NCBI GenBank assembly: GCA_014526335.1
Contig: JACTAT010000305.1
Coordinates: 45,117 to 109,116 of the forward strand
Length of the DNA stretch: 64,000 nt
Direction of reading: 5' to 3'
Origin: Chrysaora quinquecirrha
Taxonomy: Eukaryota; Cnidaria; Scyphozoa; Semaeostomeae; Pelagiidae
Both the position numbers and the translations under genes were made by a program. Every line of letters begins with the position of its first letter. Position 1 is the first letter of the stretch. Of the stretch, positions 36,101-45,245 are shown one piece after another. The notes below the pieces were generated by a model that was not told where the DNA came from, made no database searches, and worked only from the letters and a program-made list of their open reading frames with translations.

Positions 36101-36667
36101 GAGACATTAAGTGAAAAAACGTTAGCTAAAGAACTTCAGCATTCAAAACATAAGAACAAACAATTTCCCAAAAACAAGAAGCTTGGTTGTTTGACTTCTT
36201 AGTTGCTTACAGTATTTCAATAAAGCTCTCAAGTTGCTTAATGTTAAGGTCACTTCAGCCCTAGTTGCTTATTGAGCGGTTGCTTATTAAAAAAGTGTAT
36301 AGTGCTAAAATGAAGTTTACAATTTCGAAAACAAAGAAACTTGGCCTTGAGCTAGACTTATTCCATGATTCGTAGTTATAGCTCCTTAGGCCAATCTGAT
36401 ATGGATAAGTCGCTCAGAATTACAAGCCACTCTGAGCATTAGGCCATCCAATTCAACTTTTTTAAGTAAATACTTGTTGCTGTTGCCGTTGCTGTTTGCG
36501 AAGGGTGGGAATTATGTAATGAGTCTAGCCTTGAGCTGGCTTTCTTATAAAAAAGATATGAGTAATAGCAATGTTTTGTTTTTTCTTTACAGGACTTCAA
36601 AAAGAAACATAAAGATGCTCTGAGACGAAGAAAGAAGCTCACAGAAAAGAAGACAATTCTCAAGTAA
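20128..36667 (+). CDS. NOL8: NOL8-like nucleolar protein, right copy (5' end lost in gap)
   Basis: Exons: 20128-20776, 21582-21707, 23109-23368, 24711-24948, 25870-26113, 27720-27802, 36593-36667 (TAA at 36665-36667). From the first whole codon at 20129 the exons join without a stop into about 557 residues. All introns are GT-AG; the phases are 0,0,2,0,1,0. Internal exon sizes (126, 260, 238, 244, 83) equal those of the left copy exactly. Landmarks: poly-Ser/Asp tract, basic coiled segment, KPHFEGEQGQR, RFKIDERFLES, VRYDPLREDH, RFFFTKDDPRLQ, and a lysine-rich C-terminus typical of NOL8. Scattered substitutions separate the copies (for example EDHAIYE left, EDHKIYE right). This copy begins at the position matching left 18545, so everything upstream is missing. 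The last intron (27803-36592) holds two intact GPCR genes on the same strand. Confidence 0.82.
21757..22165. mobile_element. hAT-like MITE with 8-bp TSD, right arm only
   Basis: Ends CAAGGATGCCTGCA and the inverse of TGCAGGCGTCCCTG. The target duplication GAGATGTT is at 21749-21756 and 22166-22173. The left arm keeps the single empty site at 15899-15906. 409 bases, with poly-G and CCCCC runs near the ends; no transposase. An 8-bp TSD and CA(G/A)GG ends fit the hAT superfamily. Confidence 0.85.
22367..22775. mobile_element. MITE with CCTGTTCAA ends, right-arm copy
   Basis: Counterpart of 15304-15710 in the same NOL8 intron, with small indels. Confidence 0.6.
23807..24376 (+). repeat. Degenerate (CTAA)n microsatellite, right NOL8 intron
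   Basis: Complement of the left TTAG tract, same intron. Length and interruption pattern differ between arms, as expected for independent slippage. Confidence 0.95.
28126..28525 (+). mobile_element. SINE-like element, right-arm copy
   Basis: The head resembles a tRNA-type promoter (GGTGTAA near the start; GAGTTCTAGCCC about 70 bases in, close to a B box). The 3' end ATGACTAAACAACTCACTC then AGCTAGAAATAA and a CAATAACAAC tail recurs as a truncated copy at 35048-35200, showing an interspersed family with a shared 3' end. Confidence 0.55.
29598..30461 (+). CDS. Class A GPCR, intact, nested in NOL8 intron (right arm)
   Basis: Single exon, 287 residues. The open frame starts earlier with TTG at 29589, but the first ATG (29598) gives the shared MFIPDKDTLGPF start. 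TM segments lie at roughly residues 12-34, 45-72, 77-102, 126-148, 157-178, 211-236 and 244-268. Key residues: N27, D55, D105-R106-F107, C224-Y225-A226-P227, N261-A262-I-I-F265. The third intracellular loop is basic (ARQRAPKKEFAK), as expected for G-protein contact. No proline in TM5 and no TM3 cysteine at 3.25. It is the partner of 5934-6797 and lies inside the last intron of the right NOL8-like copy, same strand. Confidence 0.9.
   Translation: MFIPDKDTLGPFPILLFILGVLIILVNSFLVHALRKLRKLNTVSHKFILVLSVSDICIGVVLVSATPLYLMLNGKVYSLVYFFSVNILYFLCQFSFLMVITIATDRFIHMRFLTRYATIMTNRRGVNVVICVLIATILMNAVLICGDIFGFADRAKILFYSINAVFLSILFIQYARAYKALRSRVNGIFLESERAATVNAARQRAPKKEFAKAVLLILSSALVCYAPAFLYLIIVVAKPFLFSVNIYLSFLGLVAANSLINAIIFMTLNHDIKRYMMQYMNDFFRHQ
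31258..32122. mobile_element. Element bounded by GCGAGTT repeats and a 10-bp direct repeat
   Basis: The direct repeats ATTGTACCAA lie at 31248-31257 and 32123-32132. Inside each end, CACGA-TTGCGAG and its inverse start runs of the heptad GCGAGTT. No ORF of note. Part of the middle (about 31575-31850) is absent from the left arm. Confidence 0.5.
32195..32506. mobile_element. MITE with 22-bp perfect inverted ends, right arm
   Basis: Starts CCCCGTTTACACTATGCCGG and ends with its exact inverse at 32485-32506. 312 bases. This is the intact form of the left element at 2450-2752. Confidence 0.9.
32535..32735. mobile_element. Palindromic MITE, right arm
   Basis: AAGATGGCGGC at 32539 pairs with GCCGCCATCTT near 32718. 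Inner halves also pair (GGGAATAATTTCC with GGAAGTTATTCCC, GTTACG with CGTAAC). An apparent 67-codon ORF here is a by-product of the palindrome. Confidence 0.65.
33154..34065 (+). CDS. Class A GPCR, intact, second gene nested in NOL8 intron (right arm)
   Basis: Single exon, 303 residues from ATG 33154. The frame is open upstream from a TTG at 33097, but paralogues all start at the ML/MF-I-P-D-K-D position. It carries N in TM1, LSLSD in TM2, DRY in IDRYIHMRF, CYAP in TM6, and N-A-I-I-F in place of NPxxY. The cytoplasmic tail is longer and Ser/Asn-rich. The conserved upstream core GTCTTATAAGCGA lies at 33031-33043, 111 bases before the ATG. It is closer to the array genes around 38-39 and 50 kb (FGQFSFLMV, LILGKVHR) than to its neighbour at 29598. 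The left-arm counterpart is a pseudogene. Confidence 0.9.
   Translation: MLIIPDKDTINPFLIILFVLEVLIISANAFLVHALRKLGKLNSVSHKFIFILSLSDICIGVVLVSLMPLPLILGKVHRILYICSVSTLYFFVQFSFLMVMTIAIDRYIHMRFLTRYPTIMTNGRGVKVIISVLFTTILINAIRIFRVFLGFVRPANILFNSANEVFLSILFIQYARAFMSLRSRVNKIFVESEKAATVNAVRQRAPKKEFAKAVLLILSSVLVCYAPAFVYWTVVFIAPSAWSIQIYLSFLSLVAVNSLVNAIIFMALNHDIKRYILQCISNCSTSRNQKISSQSRNEENTAQ
34111..34260 (+). repeat. Two-copy tandem repeat, 76 bp
   Basis: CTCAAGAAATC-GGAAATTTC begins at 34111 and again at 34187, immediately after the nested GPCR stop. Confidence 0.8.
34381..34752 (+). repeat. G-rich minisatellite (CAGTACGGTGG / ATGATTGCCGTGG)
   Basis: Alternating degenerate units CAGTACGGTGGGGGATA and CATGATTGCCGTGGGGA, strongly G-rich on the plus strand. 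Same motif family as 37740, 51690 and 55420. Confidence 0.9.
35048..35200 (+). mobile_element. 5'-truncated SINE copy
   Basis: Starts inside the family body (CATCTGGATGGGTGACTTTC) and runs to AGCTAGAAATAAAAAGCC plus a CAACAACAAC tail. 5' truncation with a simple tail is typical of retroposition. Confidence 0.6.
35928..36297. mobile_element. TA-target MITE (CACTTTTTTAATA...GCAAC family)
   Basis: 370 bases between TA at 35926-35927 and 36298-36299. Ends CACTTTTTTAATAGGCAACT and inverse AGCGGTTGCTTATTAAAAAA. The interior repeats AGTTGCTTAA. Same architecture as the ATAAGRAAC elements with a different terminal word. Confidence 0.8.
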
Positions 36668-37739
36668 TTCTATTAATTTTTCATCTCAATTTAACTTTTG
36701 TCAAATCAACAAAGTTTAGAACTAAAAATATGAATAGCAAGTAAGTATATCCTAAAATTTCATATGTCCTATTTTCATGTGCCCTATATTCCTTGAAGTA
36801 TACGTTTTATCGCATGGGCCCTCGTGTCTGCTTTAAAATCGTCTTGATTAAAGCTCTCAAAATAATCCACGTCATTCAGAGAATATACATGGATACATTC
36901 AGTTACATAGCTTCTACATGCGTCTATTCTCTAAATGCAATTCAATATTCATGTGGAAAAAATTTATGTATAGTTAAAATTGCTAACTTTTTTTCAAGAG
37001 TTTCGAAAGAACTGGGACTCTAAGGTTGCTCAAAATGGATGAAACTCGACTACTAGAATTACTTAGCAGAACAACGTTTTTACTTCGTTCTGCGAATTTT
37101 TTTCGTGCAGTAATTTTTCAGACTGGAAATCTTACCTGTGAATTTGTTAGCTGATAGCATTCACGAATAGTAAGCGCTTAAGCCTGGTTTCTTATGTCGC
37201 AGATCATCGGCGACCATGGCCTTCCGATCCTTGGGATTGATAAGAACATGATCGGCCCATTAACCAAAAAGTTTGTTTCTTGCGATAGTCAACAGGAAAA
37301 TCCTGATGAGAACGATCAATCTGGGTCATATCAAGACGAGGTTTTTTGTTTTCTGGGTCACACGTTGCAGCATAAGAAACGGGGGATCATCGATTATTAT
37401 TGAGGACACGCAGCATATGTGAACACTTCGTCGGCGATGATCGCAGGCGTGTCGCGCTTAGTTCGTCGAGCCTCCTCCTCCTCCATAACACCACCTTCTG
37501 TTAGTCTTTTAGATCTGCAATTTTCTTCAACGCCTACAAGTCGTTGGCCATAACAAGGGGCAAGGTCAAGCATCGATAAAATTCTTCGACAGTCTCCTCG
37601 CACCATCGAACAGGTATACAAGAGGCCATACGATTTGAAGGCATCATACCATGCTAGCAGGATTTTGAGGGTACTTTGTTTATTTCTTTCTTTCTTCAGA
37701 AAGAAACACTTGTTGACTTCTGTTGGTAAAGCAATTACT

Positions 37740-37822
37740 GATACATGGTGATATCCCTCCTCTGTATTGACGATATCCCTCCACTGTACTGGATACCCGC
37801 CACTGTACTACACAGACATTAC
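37740..37822 (-). repeat. Short CCACTGTACT minisatellite
   Basis: Four or five degenerate units of TATCCCTCCACTGTACTG, the complement of the CAGTAC-GTGGAGG motif, abutting the GPCR fragment at 37828. Confidence 0.75.
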
Positions 37823-37827
37823 CCGGG

Positions 37828-38072
37828 TTGATGGAAATTGACAGAAAGAATATAAAGTGCTGAGACTGCAAATATATAATACCCGATGCACTTTCCCTAA
37901 TACAAAGGAACAGGCATTGTTGATACAAAGACAACTCCGATGCAGATTTCTGATAGACTCAAAACGACAATGAACTTGTGTGAAACTGCGTTGAGTTTTC
38001 CCAATTTCGCAATGCATGGACGAAAAGTGTACTTAGAAAGGGATTTATATTGTCTTTGTCAGAAATAAACGT
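37828..38072 (-). pseudogene. GPCR 5' fragment (TM1-TM3), start codon lost
   Basis: Reads on the minus strand as the receptor N-terminus, with VSHKFI-like sequence and LGKVHRVLYICSLSTLYSFCQF recognisable. The start codon position is ACG (forward CGT at 38070-38072). There are small deletions in the TM1-TM2 part and a shifted frame. Homology stops at about 37828, directly against a short CCACTGTACT-rich minisatellite. No downstream TM4-TM7 remnant is seen. Confidence 0.8.
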
Positions 38073-38147
38073 TTTCTTTGCAACAAATATTGCTAGAATC
38101 TTTCTTCTTGATTACTTCACTTGCTTGCATTCGAATTTGTGAATACC

Positions 38148-39075
38148 TCAAAACGACTGTGTTGTTTCCTCATTTCTTGCTTGAAACGAAGCAACTTGTT
38201 GAATTCTGTTGCTAAAGCAATAACTGATACATTGTAATATGTAGCGTTTAATATCATGGTTTAATGCCATAAATATGATTGCATTAAGCAGTGAATTAAC
38301 AGCAACAAGACTAAAGAAACTCATATTTGCTTCAAATGAAAAAACTGAAGGCTTAAGAGCAACTATAGTCGAGTATACAAAGGCAGGAGCATAGCATATC
38401 AATGCTGAACTCAATATTAATAAAACTGCTTTGGCAAACTCCGTCTTTGGTGCTCTTTGTCGAGCTCTTTGTTGGACAGCATTAACGGTGGCCGCTCTCT
38501 CGCTCTCCAGAAATATTCCATTTACACGACTCCGTAAAGACTTGAATGCTCTTGCGTACTGGATGAAAAGGATTGATAGAAACACTACATTTGCTGAAAA
38601 GAACAATGTTTTTGCCGGTTTAGCAAATCCAAAAAAAATCTCCAAATACAAGGGCTGCAATCATTAATATCGTTGCAATTAGCACGACAATGATAAATTT
38701 AACTCCTCGCCTATTTGTCATGATTGTTGGATAACGTGTCGGGAACCTCATATGAATGTAGCGATCAATCGCTATCGTGATGACCATAAGGAATGAAAAT
38801 TGACCGAAGAAAAATAAAGTGCTTGCCCTGCAAATATATAGTACTCGATTCACTTTCCCTAATATCAAAGTAACAGGCATCGTTGATACAAAGACAACTC
38901 CAATGCAGATATCTGATAGACTCAAAACGAAAATAAACTTATGTGAAACTGAGTTGAGTTTTCCCAGTTTTCGCAATGCATTGACTAAAAACGAATTCAC
39001 AACTATAACAAACAACCCAAGACTGAATAGTATAATTATAAATGGCTTGAAAGTGTCTTTGTCAGGAATAAACAT
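38148..39075 (-). pseudogene. Class A GPCR with a single frameshift at an A8 run (possibly intact in reality)
   Basis: ATG at 39073-39075 (MFIPDKDTFKPF). The frame runs through TM1-TM4, then shifts at the A8 run at about 38632-38639; a second frame carries TM5-TM7 to the stop at 38148. The close paralogue at 50051-50932 has A7 at the same place, so a one-base insertion or a base-call error explains the break. Otherwise the gene is complete: DRY, CYAP and NAIIF are all present. Intracellular loop 3 has an extra short repeat (QQRARQRAPK). The tail is the longest of the array. The upstream core lies at 39241-39253. Confidence 0.8.
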
Positions 39076-40436
39076 GGTCTTCGCGATAAAATGTTACAAA
39101 TTTCTTGAGTGTGTAATAAAAATCCAATTGTTTTTCTCCCTTTGCTCTTCTGATTAAAGACCTTTGATAAGTGAAAAGATTACACTAATCATACATACGC
39201 TTTGCCTCTTTATCCTTGTAACTTAACTGCAATACATTCGTCGCCTAAAAGACAGTTATTATAACCAAAATGTTAGAATCAACTGCCAAAAGAACAAGCT
39301 GCTACAAGTACTTCTACATATAAGCACAATCTTGAGACGTTTCAAGTCTTATAATTTTCTCATTTGAAATGTTTGTACACCTGAAGTAGCTTTTTAAAGA
39401 AACCTTCTCTAAAATGTTTGATTTTAGAATTTCTAAACAATGTTGAAAGCTCTCTATCTCCGATTCATTATTAATACAATTCTTTTGTATTTCCTTGCGA
39501 TGCTTTTCTTTTTGCATCTTAAGATAATCAGATTTTCATGTTTAATAATTGATATTATTTCTAGTTGATATTCAATGTGACACAATGATCAAAAGAATGT
39601 TGACAGTTGCTATGCTTTTGTAACTAAAAATTTTCTATATTAAGAAACACAATGCTTGCTGTAGATTAAAATATATCTTAAATCTCTCCAGTACTGCAAC
39701 TTGAATTAAGAATGAATAAAACGAATGTCTTGTACGTAGCTTTCAAAGCACCGCTTTAAAAGGAGGTTTTCACCATAATGCCACGTGCTACTCTCTAAGT
39801 ATATGAGAATTTGCGACCTAACGCCCTTTTCTTTTAATATTTTTATTCTGAAGATTTTTCCTCTCAATCTGTTTGCTGATGGTATCCAAGAGTAGAAATT
39901 GTTTTAATTCTCTGGGTGTGTTAGACTTGAAGTTTATTTCGTTAACCAAGTCTGTAGTAGTCCTACTGTTGCAGCAGTCAGAGGCCATAATAAGGAGGAG
40001 GCTAATTGAGATGTGTTGTTTCTTTCAAAACTTGCTTCAAAAAAAGGCCTGATAGATGGAGGGAGAATAGACCTCGACCAGTAGTTCAAGCATCGATGAA
40101 TTTCTTTCCCTTAAAGTTTGTCGTAATTTTTACCGCTGATGTTAGGCCTTGACAATTAAATAGCCGGTATCTACGGATGATTTCTGTCCAAGCAAATTTT
40201 CCTCGATGATTCAGGCCATTGCTTTCATCCTGTCCATACTGTAATCTGTATTCTAGTGAGCTATGGAAAGTCTCCTCGCACTGTCAAGCGGGTTTAAGAG
40301 AGTGTATGCATGCTAATTAAAATCATCGTGTTAAGCGCCGAGTGTTTCGAGGGTTGAAAAATTTGACTTTTTGAAAATTTGAATTTGACGAGAAAGGCAT
40401 TGTGTGTTCCTCATTTCTTGCTTGAAAGGAAGCTTG

Positions 40437-41303
40437 TTAACTTCCGTTTGTGAAGCAATTTCTTACACACTGTAACATATAGCGTTTAATATCATTGTTT
40501 AATGCCATAAATATGATTGCATTGAGCAGTGAATTAACGCCAACGAGATTCAACAAGCTCAAATATATCTGAACGGACATCAAAGAAGGTTTTATATAGA
40601 TGATATTCACGTATACAAAGACAGGTACATAGCATATCAACGCTGAACTGAATATTAACAAAACTGCTTTGGCAAACTTCTTCTTTGGTGCTCTTTGTCG
40701 GGCAGCATTAACAGTTGCCGCTCTCTCACTTTCCAGAAATATTTCATTTACACGACTTCTTAATGCTTTGTAGGCTCTTGCGTATTTAATAAAAAGAATG
40801 GATAGAAACACTCCATTTACCCAGTAGAACAATATTTTTGCAAGACCAGCGAATCCAAAAATGTCACCAAAAATAAGCACTCCATTCATTAATATCGTTG
40901 CAATTAGCACGCCGATGATAACTTTGACTCCTCTTCTATTTGTCATAATTGTTGCATATCGTGTCAGAAATCTCATATGAATGTAGCGATCAATGGCTAT
41001 CATTATGACCATGAAGAATGAAAATTGAGAAAAGAAATAAAGAACAATTTTATGGAAGATATATACCAACGAATACACTTTCCCATTCAGCATCAGATAA
41101 AGAGGAGTTCCAGATACAAGAGCTACTCCGATGCAGATATCAGATACACTCAAAACGAAAATGAACTTGTGTGAAACTGTGTTGAGTTTTCCCAATTTTC
41201 GCAATGCATGGACTAAAAACGAATTCATAAGTACAATAAGCGCCCCAAGAATTAATTGCAAAATCGGAAATGGACCTAGAGTATCTTTGTCAAGAATAAA
41301 CAT
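40437..41303 (-). CDS. Class A GPCR, tandem array member
   Basis: Single exon, 288 residues from ATG 41301-41303 (MFILDKDTLGPF). The frame extends upstream only by a GTG start at 41351. LSVSD in TM2, IDRYIHMRF after TM3, CYVP (instead of CYAP) in TM6, and NAIIF in TM7. The TM3 start (IFHKIVLYFF) has no cysteine. The conserved upstream core is at 41543-41555, 240 bases before the ATG. It is the downstream-most gene of three spaced 2.40-2.42 kb apart with homologous flanks, so it arose by recent tandem duplication. Confidence 0.9.
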   Translation of the reverse strand: MFILDKDTLGPFPILQLILGALIVLMNSFLVHALRKLGKLNTVSHKFIFVLSVSDICIGVALVSGTPLYLMLNGKVYSLVYIFHKIVLYFFSQFSFFMVIMIAIDRYIHMRFLTRYATIMTNRRGVKVIIGVLIATILMNGVLIFGDIFGFAGLAKILFYWVNGVFLSILFIKYARAYKALRSRVNEIFLESERAATVNAARQRAPKKKFAKAVLLIFSSALICYVPVFVYVNIIYIKPSLMSVQIYLSLLNLVGVNSLLNAIIFMALNNDIKRYMLQCVRNCFTNGS

Positions 41304-42837
41304 TTTCTTCGCGAGAAATGTTGCAAGAATCTTTGTTGATGTTTTATTCACTTGCTATGCATCTAAAATTGGTAAATAAGTCATAATGACATAACGATAT
41401 TGAAAAGGTTTGCTGTAATTTTCTTGAAGACGAAATCACAATCCAGTTGTTTTACAAACGTTCTGTAAATGATAAGACTGACTACATTGATTATACATAC
41501 GTTTTGTCTCTCCATCCGTTTATCTTTTCTGTAATACAATTGTCGCTTAAAAGACAGTTATTATAACCAAATTGTTAGAATGCAAATTTCAACTGCCAAA
41601 AGAACAAGCTGCTTCAAGCACTTCTACATATAAGCACAATCTTAAGACATTTCAAGTCCTATAATTTCAAGTCCTATAATTCATTTGAAATGTTTGTACA
41701 CCTGAAGTAGCTTTTTAAAGAAACCTTCTCTAAAATGTTTGATTTTAGAATTTCTAAACAATGTTGAAAAGCTCTCTATCTCCGATTCATTATTAATACA
41801 ATTCTTTTGTATTTCCTTGCGATGCTTTTCTTTTTGCATCTTAAGATAATCAGATTTTCATGTTTAATAATTGATATTATTTCTAGTTGATATTCAATGT
41901 GACACAATGATCAAAAGAATGTTGACAGTTGCTATGCTTTTGTAACTAAAAATGTTCTATATTGAGGAACACAATGCTTGCTGTAGATTAAAATATATCT
42001 TAAGTTTCTCAAGTACTGCAACTTGAATTAAGAATGAATAAAACGAATGTCTTTTACGTAGCTTTCAAGAAAATATTTTTTAGAACCGCTTTAAAAGGAG
42101 GTTTTCACCATAATGCCATGTGCTTCTCTCTAAGTATATGAGAATTTGCGGCCTAACGCCCCCTTTTATTTCAGTATTTTTAACCTAAAAACTTTTCCTC
42201 TAAATCTGTTTGCTGATGGTATCCAAGAGTAGAAGTTGTTTTGATTCTCTGCGTGTGTTAGACTTGCAGTTTATTTCCTTGACCAAGTCTGTAGTACTCG
42301 TAGCAGCAGTCAGACGCCATAATAAGGAGGATGCTAATTGAGATGTGGTGTTTCTTTCAAAACTTGCTTCAAAAGAAGGCCTGATAGAGGGAGGAAGAAT
42401 AGACCTAGACCGGTAGTTCAAGCATCGATGAATTTCTTTCCCTAAAAGTTTGTCATAATTTTTGCCGCTGATGTTAGGCCTCGACAATCAAACAGCCGGT
42501 ATTACGGATGATTTCTGTCCAAGCAAATTTTCCTCGATGCTTCAGGCCATTGCTTTCAACCTGCCCATAGATCTCGTTCTTCTATACTGTAATCTGTATT
42601 CTAGTGAGCTATGGAAAGTCTCCTCGCACTGTCTAACGGGTTTAAGAGAGTGTATGGATGCTAATTAAAGGCATCGTGTTAAGCGCCGAGTGTTTCGAGG
42701 GTTGAAGATTTGACTTTTTGAAAATTTGAATTTGACGAGAAAGGCATTATGGTGAAAACATCCTTTAAAACGTTGGCAAAAAATATTTTCTTGCCAGCTA
42801 CGTAAAGGACATTCGTTTTATTCATTCTTAAATTCAG

Positions 42838-43704
42838 TTAACTTCCGTTGGTGAAGCAATTTCTTACACACTGTAACATATAGCGTTTAATATCATTGTT
42901 TAATGCCATAAATATGATTGCATTGAGCAGTGAATTAACAGAAACGAGACTCAAAAAGGCCAAATATATCTGAACGGACATCAGAGAAGGTTTCATATAG
43001 ACGATAGTCACGTATACAAAGGCGGGTGCATAGCATATCAATGCTGAACTGAATATTAACAAAACTGCTTTGGCAAACTTCTTCTTTGGTGCTCTTTGTC
43101 GGGCAGCATGAACAGTTGCCGCTCTCTCACTCACCAGAAATATCCCGTTTACACGACTTCTTAATGCTTTGTAGGCTCTTGCGTATTGAATAAAAAGAAT
43201 GGATAGAAACACTGCATTTACCGAGAAGTACAATGTGTTTGCAGGACCAGCAAATCCAAAAATGCCTCCACAAATAAGGACTGCATTCATTAATATCGTT
43301 GCAATTAGCACGCCGATGATAACTTTAACTCCTCTTCTATTTGTCATAATTGTTGCATACCGTGTCAGAAATCTCATATGAATGTAGCGATCAATGGCTG
43401 TCGTTATGACCATAAGGAATGAAAATTGACAAAAGAAATAAAGAACAGTGACACTGGAGATGTATACCAACAAATACACTTTCCCGTTCAGCATGAGAAC
43501 AAGAGGAGTTGTAGATACAAGAAGTACTCCAATGCAGATATCTGATACACTCAAAACGAAAATGAACTTGTGTGAAACTGTGTTGATTTTTCCTAATTTT
43601 CGCAATGCATGGACTAGCAATGCATTTGTTGCTATAATTAGAACCCTAAGAACGAGCAATAAAATAAGAAATGGACTTAAAGTATCTTTGTCAGGAATAA
43701 GCAT
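42838..43704 (-). CDS. Class A GPCR, tandem array member
   Basis: Single exon, 288 residues, ATG 43702-43704 (MLIPDKDTLSPF). DRY present; TM6 CYAP; TM7 N-A-I-I-F; C-terminus QCVRNCFTNGS, shared with the 40437 gene. One conspicuous change is His in VHAARQRAPKK of loop 3. The upstream core TCGCTTAAAAGAC is at 43963-43975. The tail cysteine pair (QCVRNC) could be palmitoylated, as in many class A receptors (inference). It is the middle gene of the 2.4-kb tandem units. Confidence 0.9.
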   Translation of the reverse strand: MLIPDKDTLSPFLILLLVLRVLIIATNALLVHALRKLGKINTVSHKFIFVLSVSDICIGVLLVSTTPLVLMLNGKVYLLVYISSVTVLYFFCQFSFLMVITTAIDRYIHMRFLTRYATIMTNRRGVKVIIGVLIATILMNAVLICGGIFGFAGPANTLYFSVNAVFLSILFIQYARAYKALRSRVNGIFLVSERAATVHAARQRAPKKKFAKAVLLIFSSALICYAPAFVYVTIVYMKPSLMSVQIYLAFLSLVSVNSLLNAIIFMALNNDIKRYMLQCVRNCFTNGS

Positions 43705-45245
43705 TTTCTTCGCGAAAAATGTTGCAAGAATCTTTTTTATGTTTGATTCACTTGCTATGCATCTAAAATTGGTAAATAAGTCATAATGACATAACGATAT
43801 TGAAAAGTTTGCTGTAAATTTCTTGAAGACGAAATCACAATCCAGTTGTTTTTCTCTCTTTCCTCTTCACATTACAAACGTTTTGTAAATGATAAGACTA
43901 ACTACATTGATTATACATACGTTTTGTCTCTCCATCCACTTATCTTTTCTGCAATACAATTGTCGCTTAAAAGACAGTTATTATAACCAAATTGTTAGAA
44001 TGCAAATTTCAACTGCCAAAAGAACAAGCTGCTTCAAGCACTTCTACATATAAGCACAATCTTGAGACATTTCAAGTCCTATAATTTCAAGTCCTATAAT
44101 TCATTTGAAATGTTTGTACACCTGAAGTAGCTTTTAAAGAAACCTTCTTTAAAATTTTTGATTTTTTTGATTTTCTAAACAATGTTGAAAAGCTCTCAAT
44201 CTCCGATTCATTATTAATACAATTCTTTTGTATTTCCTTGCGATACTTTTCTTTTTGCATCTTAAGAAAATCAGATTTTCATGTTTAATAATTGATATTA
44301 TTTCTAGTTGATATTCAATGTGACACAATGATCAAAAGAATGTTGACAGTTGCTATGCTTTTGTAACTAAAAATTTTCGATGTTAAGAAACACAATGCTT
44401 GCTGTAGATTAAAATATATCTTAAATTTCTCAAGTACTGCAACTTGAATTAGGAATGAATAAAACGAATGTCTTGTACGTAGCTTTCAAAGCACCGCTTT
44501 AAAAGGAGGTTTTCACCATAATGCCAAGTGCTACTCTCTAAGTATATGAGAATTTGCGACCTAACGCCCCCTTTTCTTTTAGTATTTTTATTCTGAAAAC
44601 TTTTCCTCTAATTCTGTTTGCTGATGGTATCCAAGAGTAGAAATTGTTTTAATTCTCTGGGTGTGTTAGACTTGCAGTTTATTTCGTTGACCAAGTCTGT
44701 AGTAGTCGTAGCAGCAGTCAGAGGCCATAATAAGGAGGATGCTAATTGAGATGTGGTGTTTCTTTCAAAACTTGCTTCAAAAGAAGGCCTGATAGAGGGA
44801 GGAAGAATAGACCTAGACCGGTAGTTCAAGCATCGATGCATTTCTTTCCCTTAAAGTTTGTCATAATTTTTGCCGCTGATGTTAGGCCTCGACAATCAAA
44901 CAGTCGGTATTACGGATGATTTCTGTCCAAGCAAATTTTCCTCGATGCTTCAGGCCATTGTTTTCAACCTGCCCATAGATCTCGTTTTTCTATACTGTAA
45001 TCTGTATTCTAGTGAGCTATGGAAAGTCTCCTCGTACTGTCTAACGGGTTTAAGAGAGTGTATGCATGCTAATTAAAGTCATCGTGTTAAGCGCCGAGTG
45101 TTTCGAGGGTTGAAGATTTGACTTTTTGAAAATTTGAATTTGACGAGAAAGGCATTATGGTGAAAACATCCTTTAAAACGTTGGCAAAAAATATTTTCTT
45201 GCCAGCTACGTAAAAGATATTCGTTTTATTCATTCTTAAATTCAG

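Larger units (their letters stand above)
20128..36667 (+). repeat. Right arm of large inverted duplication
   Basis: This is the inverted partner of 1-18545. Insertions private to this arm include a hAT-like MITE at 21757-22165 and extra sequence at about 31575-31850. The two single-exon GPCR proteins nested in the arms (5934-6797 and 29598-30461) differ at 12 of 287 residues by eye, about 4 percent, which gives a scale for arm divergence. Confidence 0.9.

Noticed and set aside
37194..37403. 69-codon ORF after a splice-like CGCAG
   Set aside because: CGCAGATCATCGGCGA and its near-inverse ATGATCGCAGGC nearby suggest a small inverted-repeat element; no homology recognised.
42200..42487. 95-codon minus ORF downstream of a GPCR, with a 77-codon relative at 44608-44841
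   Set aside because: Conserved only because the 2.4-kb units are recent duplicates; the third unit (about 39880-40160) has an indel that shifts the frame, and no family is recognised.
42462..42668. 68-codon plus ORF repeated at 44870-45076
   Set aside because: It lies in the duplicated 3' flank of the receptors; the related flanks at 49846 and 40200 do not keep the same reading.
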